Shown here: positions 59,101 through 64,000 of the stretch, piece after piece
How the letters are laid out: each line of letters opens with the position of its first letter
Numbering within the stretch: the first letter of the stretch is position 1
NCBI GenBank assembly: GCA_029207755.1
Contig: JARCOQ010000012.1
Span: 1,663,501-1,727,500 of the forward strand
Direction: 5' to 3'
DNA: 64,000 nucleotides
Source: Chamaea fasciata
Taxonomy: Eukaryota; Chordata; Aves; Passeriformes; Sylviidae
Position numbers and translations under genes: made by a program
The notes under the pieces: generated by a model
What the model saw: the letters and a program-made list of their open reading frames with translations, nothing else
What the model was told of the DNA's origin: nothing
Database searches by the model: none

Positions 59101-61819
59101 CAACAAACACTGGAGGACACCAGACTTATTGTCGTCTTTGTGGTATGCTCCTTCTGACACAAGGAGACCACCTGCAGCACTTGCAGGTTATGCGCGCTGT
59201 ATATTGATTTTCTTTTTCCTAGGTACTTTCAATACGTCAACAACAACCGCACTTGTGTGTCTTATTACTCCAGATGATTGCAAAAAAATTCTTAAGCATG
59301 AATTAATTATAACATCCCAATATGAAAGCTGGATTCTGCATTACTGGGCAATTCCATTAAAATCAGCAGAAATGCTTCTGAAGCTACAGAGAACATGACC
59401 CAAAGGTGTATAGTGGAGCTTATTGGTTATTGCAATAATTACAGGGAAAGAGAAGGTGAAAAGGGATGAAATGGGTTGGCTGAAGTCACACAGCAAATCA
59501 GAGCTTGGAATAGACTTCAAAACTCTCATCACAGATTTTTTACTGCTGTCTCACAAGCTCAGACCACTGGTAGGGTTTTCTTATGATTTCTGACTATAAT
59601 AATGTAGTGTAAAAACCATTTAGTTTTTATTCAAGTTTTTCACAATTCACGTAGCAAAGTCTTCAGGCTTTCTGTGGAGGGCACATTACAAGTGTCACAG
59701 CTAAACTCCATCTCCTTTCTGCAGTTAAAGCTTCCTTCAGTCGGTTTCAGAAAACAAAAACAAAAACAAAAAAGGACTCTTTTGAAAATAAAATGGCACA
59801 ATGTCTTTTTACTTTCATGTTTTTTAAAAATACAGCTATGCATCAAAAATTATTTCACCTTCATTCCTTGTGAAATTACCACTTCATTACCTGGTTGTCT
59901 CAAGGAGTCTTTGGGACAAAGTTTACTGAATAGGAAATGCAAAGTGGTGGCTTTAGTTGAGAAACTTTCACTAAACAAGTCTGTATATAAGTTAATTTTC
60001 AATGAACCTATAGCAATAGTAACTGGAGTATTTGGCAGCAGGAAAAAAAATCAGCTGTCCGTTATTTTGCAGTGTGCCTGTTGCTCCTGTGGACTCTTAA
60101 AGAATGCTGAAAACTGAGGCAAGAAGAGAGGACCTTTCAGCATCCAAAAGGCAGATTTTTTTACAATATCAATTAAGGAAATACTGGTTCTCCCACAGTG
60201 AACCTGAAGGTGAAATACAGCCAGGTAGCAAATGGAAAATTGTGCAGTCCCCTGTTGTCCTTACAATTTTATCACGGAATTCAGAGCGATGTCTAAGTTA
60301 AAACCAGTTGTCCATTTTTCCATGACTTCTCAGGAGCATTTTTTTTTTTTTTCCTTAGACTTCAGCTGAGTATTTTCAATCAGACCGATTTTGCTATTCA
60401 TAAAATTTGAGTAGAGGGAGCAAAGGAGGGGCTAAAAATAGATCTTATAATGGAACCTGTGTATGTTCTTAACCATGGTGAGACGCTTTTCTGTCCATTA
60501 TGTTGTTGACTAACGTTAACTTCTGTGCTGGCTCTGTAATGTATTGCATTAAGCTAAATGAGGCTATTGTGTGATGTATCAAGACACAGTCACGTAGCTT
60601 TGCCTGGCCATTTGCTCTTGTTAGTATCGTATGTGATGGACTTTAATAGCTGTGAAGAGCTCCTGGAGTTACTCGGATCAATGGTGTGTGGGTTGGTGCC
60701 TCCTCTTGGAGTCCTTCTGCGTTCCTGACTTGTCCCAGCCCCTTGGGAAGTGCACCAGCCCAGCAGAAACACCACCTGAATAGCTGTGCTCAGAGCAGGT
60801 CCCCGAGTGACAAATTCCCCTTTCTGGTCAGTGGGGTGGATTTGGGGGCTGGCATGGACACGGTGCAGGGAGGAGAGCACTCCTTGTGTTCTCCCCAAGC
60901 TGTGCCCTGCTCACGGGGCGTGCTGGGGACAGCGCAGGGCGGTCTCACCGGTGGACACCCGACCCTCCAGGGACGTGAGCTGGGCCCTGGGAGCAGGGAG
61001 GTGTAAGGCATGCCTTGCCTTAAGAACTTTCTGTACGTGTGCATATATGTGTTAAAAATCTGGAAACAAGTATTTACATGAATGCTGGGCTGGCTCCAGG
61101 CAGGGTTTGCAGAGAGAGGTGATATCAATACTCTGCTGGTTCAAAACTCCTTCCGCTTGTCTTCAAATCAAAGTAACACCCGGTGGCTCTTACTGTTTTA
61201 ACAGAAAGTAGCGAGAGTATCCTGAGCCATGCTTTGCAAAAGTCCTTAAATGCAGTTTCAGGAAATGCAGGCTGTGGGAAGAGACAGCCACATGCCTAGG
61301 CTGCAGCAGAGTTCTGCTTTTTGTGCAAATGCTGAATTCTTCTTTCTGAAATTTCATGATGTTTTGCAAACAAGGCTGTTATGTGTGTTACAGTAAGGAA
61401 TGTATTTTATACATAAAGCTGTGGTTCATATGTGCAGTTTTCTGCTCTGCAGCACGTACATAAAATCTCTCCGTTTTCCTCTCCCCTTTATCAAGGTGCA
61501 ATAGGAAAGGCTGATACCCGTTTTTTTTTTTTTTTTTATCAAGGTAGATTGGGATTCAACCGAGATAAGCAAGGAAATCTGATATTCAGAGTTTAAACTC
61601 CTTTTCTTCCTTGTGGTGCAGTGTATGTGCCCAGTGAGTGACCCCTGCCCCTGCAGATGGACTCCTGTGTTGTGCAGGGTAATATGTGCTGTGATGCTGG
61701 TCATCCAAACCCTCGAATTTTATGGTTTGCATTCTTTTTTTGTTTGTTTGTTTTAGGTTTGCTCTAGTGCTTTAACGGTATATAATGACCTGGGATTTCT
61801 TTTTGGTTGTTTTGCCTTC

Positions 61820-61843
61820 CCCCCCCCCCCCCCCCCCCCCCCC
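61820..61843. repeat. Poly(C) tract of 24
   Basis: Twenty-four uninterrupted C, the longest C/G homopolymer in the window. Such tracts can adopt i-motif or G-quadruplex forms and are often mis-sized in assemblies. Confidence 0.92.
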
Positions 61844-62643
61844 GCTGAAAAAAAGTTATTTCTTTAGACGATTATTTAGAAGATTGAAAAATAAATTTCT
61901 TTGATATTTGTGGGCACATTTCCGTTGCTTTCTCAGTGGTGTTTCTTTAATGACAGCATGACTGGTTACTTTTAGAAATCGTATGAAAACCAAGTGCTCC
62001 TCAGCCTGTTGCCAAGCATTGTTCTTCAGTGTGTTTTACAAGAGGTACTTTTCTGGTTGTTTTTCATGTTAATAACATATTATTTCTGCAGGCATGTTCC
62101 TACTTATTTTCCGCCTTGAGGGAAGTGTTAGTTCATGAACAAAATACATCTATTTTTAGATCAAATGATCAATACAAACAGAACCCAAATCGTGGAAAAA
62201 GCGTGCCTGGACACATCTGTGTGTGTTCAGCCCCGTGCACGGTGGCTCCGTGGAGGTGTAGCTGCGCCAGGGAGGGCTTCAAATCCTCTGCCAGTGAGGC
62301 TGAGGGATTTGGGTGGTGCTTACAGCATCCTGCACCTATCAGCCTGGCACTCCTTAGCTGGTACACCTCCTTTCACAACGGGCTCTTGTTAATAGAGTTT
62401 TCATTTCAAGATTTGGCAGGCTCGTGCGCCTGACTGAATGAACTTTCAGCTAAGTTTTCTGAGCAGAAGGTGGTTTATGACATAATTGCTCTATATGTTG
62501 ATACATCTTTTATCATAATTGTCTTACATTGTTTTAAATAAAAGAACAAGAATAATAGGAGATGTGGCAGAAAGTGGATTTTTTTTTTTTTGTTCTATTA
62601 TTCATGATACTAAAAATTGCCCAAAATAAGTATCTTGTGGGGG

Positions 62644-62684
62644 AAAAAAAAAAAAAAAAAAGAAGAGAGAGAGAGAGAGAGAGA
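62644..62684. repeat. A18 tract joined to a (GA)n microsatellite
   Basis: A run of about 18 A passes through GAAG into about ten GA units. An all-purine strand of 40 bases, the same A-tract plus (GA)n architecture as in the promoter at 28726. Confidence 0.9.
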
Positions 62685-62989
62685 TTAAGTTCCAAAAGTG
62701 GTTAATTTATATCAATCTATGCGATGAACCAGCTAATGATCCTTAGTGTAGAGAGGTGCAATGCTTTTATGCTGTTTCCCCCCCTTTTTTATGAATAGAA
62801 TTGCACAAAAAAAGTTCCCATTGTGTAGTACTGTGAGTTTTGTACAACCATCTTTTATCAACAGATGGCAACCAGAACATGAAAAATAATTAAAAAATAA
62901 AATGAAAAGAAACCCAGAATGAATTAAAGTGCTTCTTTGCGTTCTGATCTGCATTTTTGGTTTAGAATTTTTATGGTGAATTGCCATAT

Positions 62990-63260
62990 TATCTGTTATA
63001 TCAGTTTACAATGAGGCTCCTATCAGACATAAAACAGATTTATAATACCATTAAAACACAATATCAAAGAATGAATAAGCAATTCAATAAAATTACAATA
63101 ACACAAAGATAAAATGAAAGCCTTTTCAATAACAGTTTTATGCAAGAACATTTTGCAGATAAATATGTGTTTATAGATCTTTTAAATGCACATTTATTAT
63201 ACTGCTCCTAATAGAGCCACAGGGGTTAATTTTTTCTGCGTGTTGTCTTTTATAAGTGGT
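62990..63260. promoter_or_regulatory. Candidate conserved intronic element, AT-rich
   Basis: AT-rich, non-simple sequence with TACCATTAAAAC, GAATGAATAAGC, GATCTTTTAAATG and AGGGGTTAATTTTT. Many TTTATNA (CDX/HOX-like) words occur, for example CAGTTTTATGC and GTGTTTATAG. The call is by texture only. Confidence 0.22.
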
Positions 63261-64000
63261 TCAAAAGCCAGCTGCAAAACTCTTCAATAGATTGTTTTGT
63301 ATCTTTGAATTGATTTTGGTAAAGGGAGCATTTACAGTACTACAGTATGGTTTGTACGTACACGCGAGTCAATACGAGTGTGCCGTGTGTGGCTCTGAGC
63401 CCCAGACAACCTTATTAGAATCAAGGCGATTCCAAGCAAAAAAAGAGAAAAAAAGAACAGATTTTTTTTTTCCCCCCTTTCCGAGGGAAGACGTGCGTGG
63501 ATGCATTTTCATTATTTTATCTTTACTTCAGCATTAAATTTTTTAATGGGTTTCTTTTGGATCTGGTGGGGAGCCTAAAGTTTGGGCTCAGGAGAGGTTA
63601 TCTGAAGAACACTGTGCATGCTGCCTGCATAGTTTTTCTCTCTTGCTACAAAAGGAGAGGGAGGGGTGGAGGGGAAGCCAGCTCCAGCTCATGTTATGTT
63701 CCTATACGTGTTATGTCATGCAGCAGTCATGATGTCTGGCTCAGTGGTGTCTTAATTACGCATCCTGTTTACATCCTTTGCTTTTAATTTCGGCACGTAG
63801 TTCACCAGCCTCCTGTAATCATCGCCGTCCTTTCCAATATGGTCAGTGTGGCAGGAAATAGGAGATCTTACGTAAAGCCTGTGTAGCTGAAATGTTAGGA
63901 AGAGCTGTCTCAGATGTTATTTTTAAAAATAATATGCATCATTAGTCCACTTCCATCCATCATTTTTCCTTTTAACTATTAATATCAATGTACATTTGTA

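Larger units (their letters stand above)
30109..64000 (+). other. TSHZ3: TSHZ3 intron 1 (5' part, extends beyond the window)
   Basis: This is intron because the first coding exon ends at 30108 and no large frame like the expected 3 kb second exon occurs before 64000. TSHZ genes are known for one very long intron here. The stretch is AT-rich, has long T and A tracts and several candidate regulatory blocks, and lacks recognisable coding exons or transposon proteins. Between the listed sub-features I see nothing gene-like. This applies in particular to about 32000-32600, 35200-36500, 43000-45000, 45100-48400, 48700-53100, 53300-55700, 56200-61700 and 63300-64000. Confidence 0.75.

Noticed and set aside
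1..64000. CRISPR arrays, bacterial operons, phage, rRNA or tRNA genes
   Set aside because: No regular repeat-spacer pattern, no closely packed genes with ribosome binding sites, and no recognisable structural RNA. The sequence is vertebrate non-coding DNA apart from one small exon.

Overview
The window looks like nuclear DNA of a vertebrate, most likely a bird or other sauropsid. I see no prokaryotic gene organisation and no open reading frame that looks like a complete gene. Long AT-rich stretches surround a cluster of CpG islands. Interspersed repeats are scarce: I found no Alu-, B1- or L1-like sequence, and only three degraded fragments that resemble an old sauropsid repeat. The species cannot be named from this sequence.

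The one gene I can anchor is a teashirt-family zinc-finger gene, best matched to TSHZ3, on the plus strand. Its short first coding exon (30069-30108) encodes the conserved family N-terminus MPRRKQQAPRRAA. It ends one base into codon 14 at a consensus donor (CAG|GTACGA). The large second exon, which carries the zinc fingers and homeodomain, is not in the window. Everything from 30109 to 64000 is therefore read as the 5' part of intron 1.

Layout: 1-116 is a purine-rich segment open in one frame that ends at a donor-like GTAAGT; it is of uncertain meaning. 117-22259 is AT-rich upstream DNA with no recognisable gene, a few candidate conserved elements and three ancient repeat fragments. 22260-30320 is the promoter domain: about seven GC-rich CpG blocks separated by lower-GC blocks, a perfect 5 x 50 bp tandem repeat, A/T homopolymer arrays, GC boxes, a (GA)n tract, triplet repeats, upstream ATGs and the coding exon. 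30109-64000 is intron, with candidate regulatory modules. The best of these are an RFX X-box + CRE + CACGTG cluster 1.3 kb after the exon (31401-31439), a perfect TALE-type palindrome (34789-34802), a 9-bp-arm inverted repeat (35158-35180) and a second X-box with a TCF/LEF site (42049-42116).

The long translated frames in the GC-rich part are artefacts of low stop-codon density. All regulatory calls come from motif reading by eye and carry low to moderate confidence. No alignment, conservation or expression data were available.
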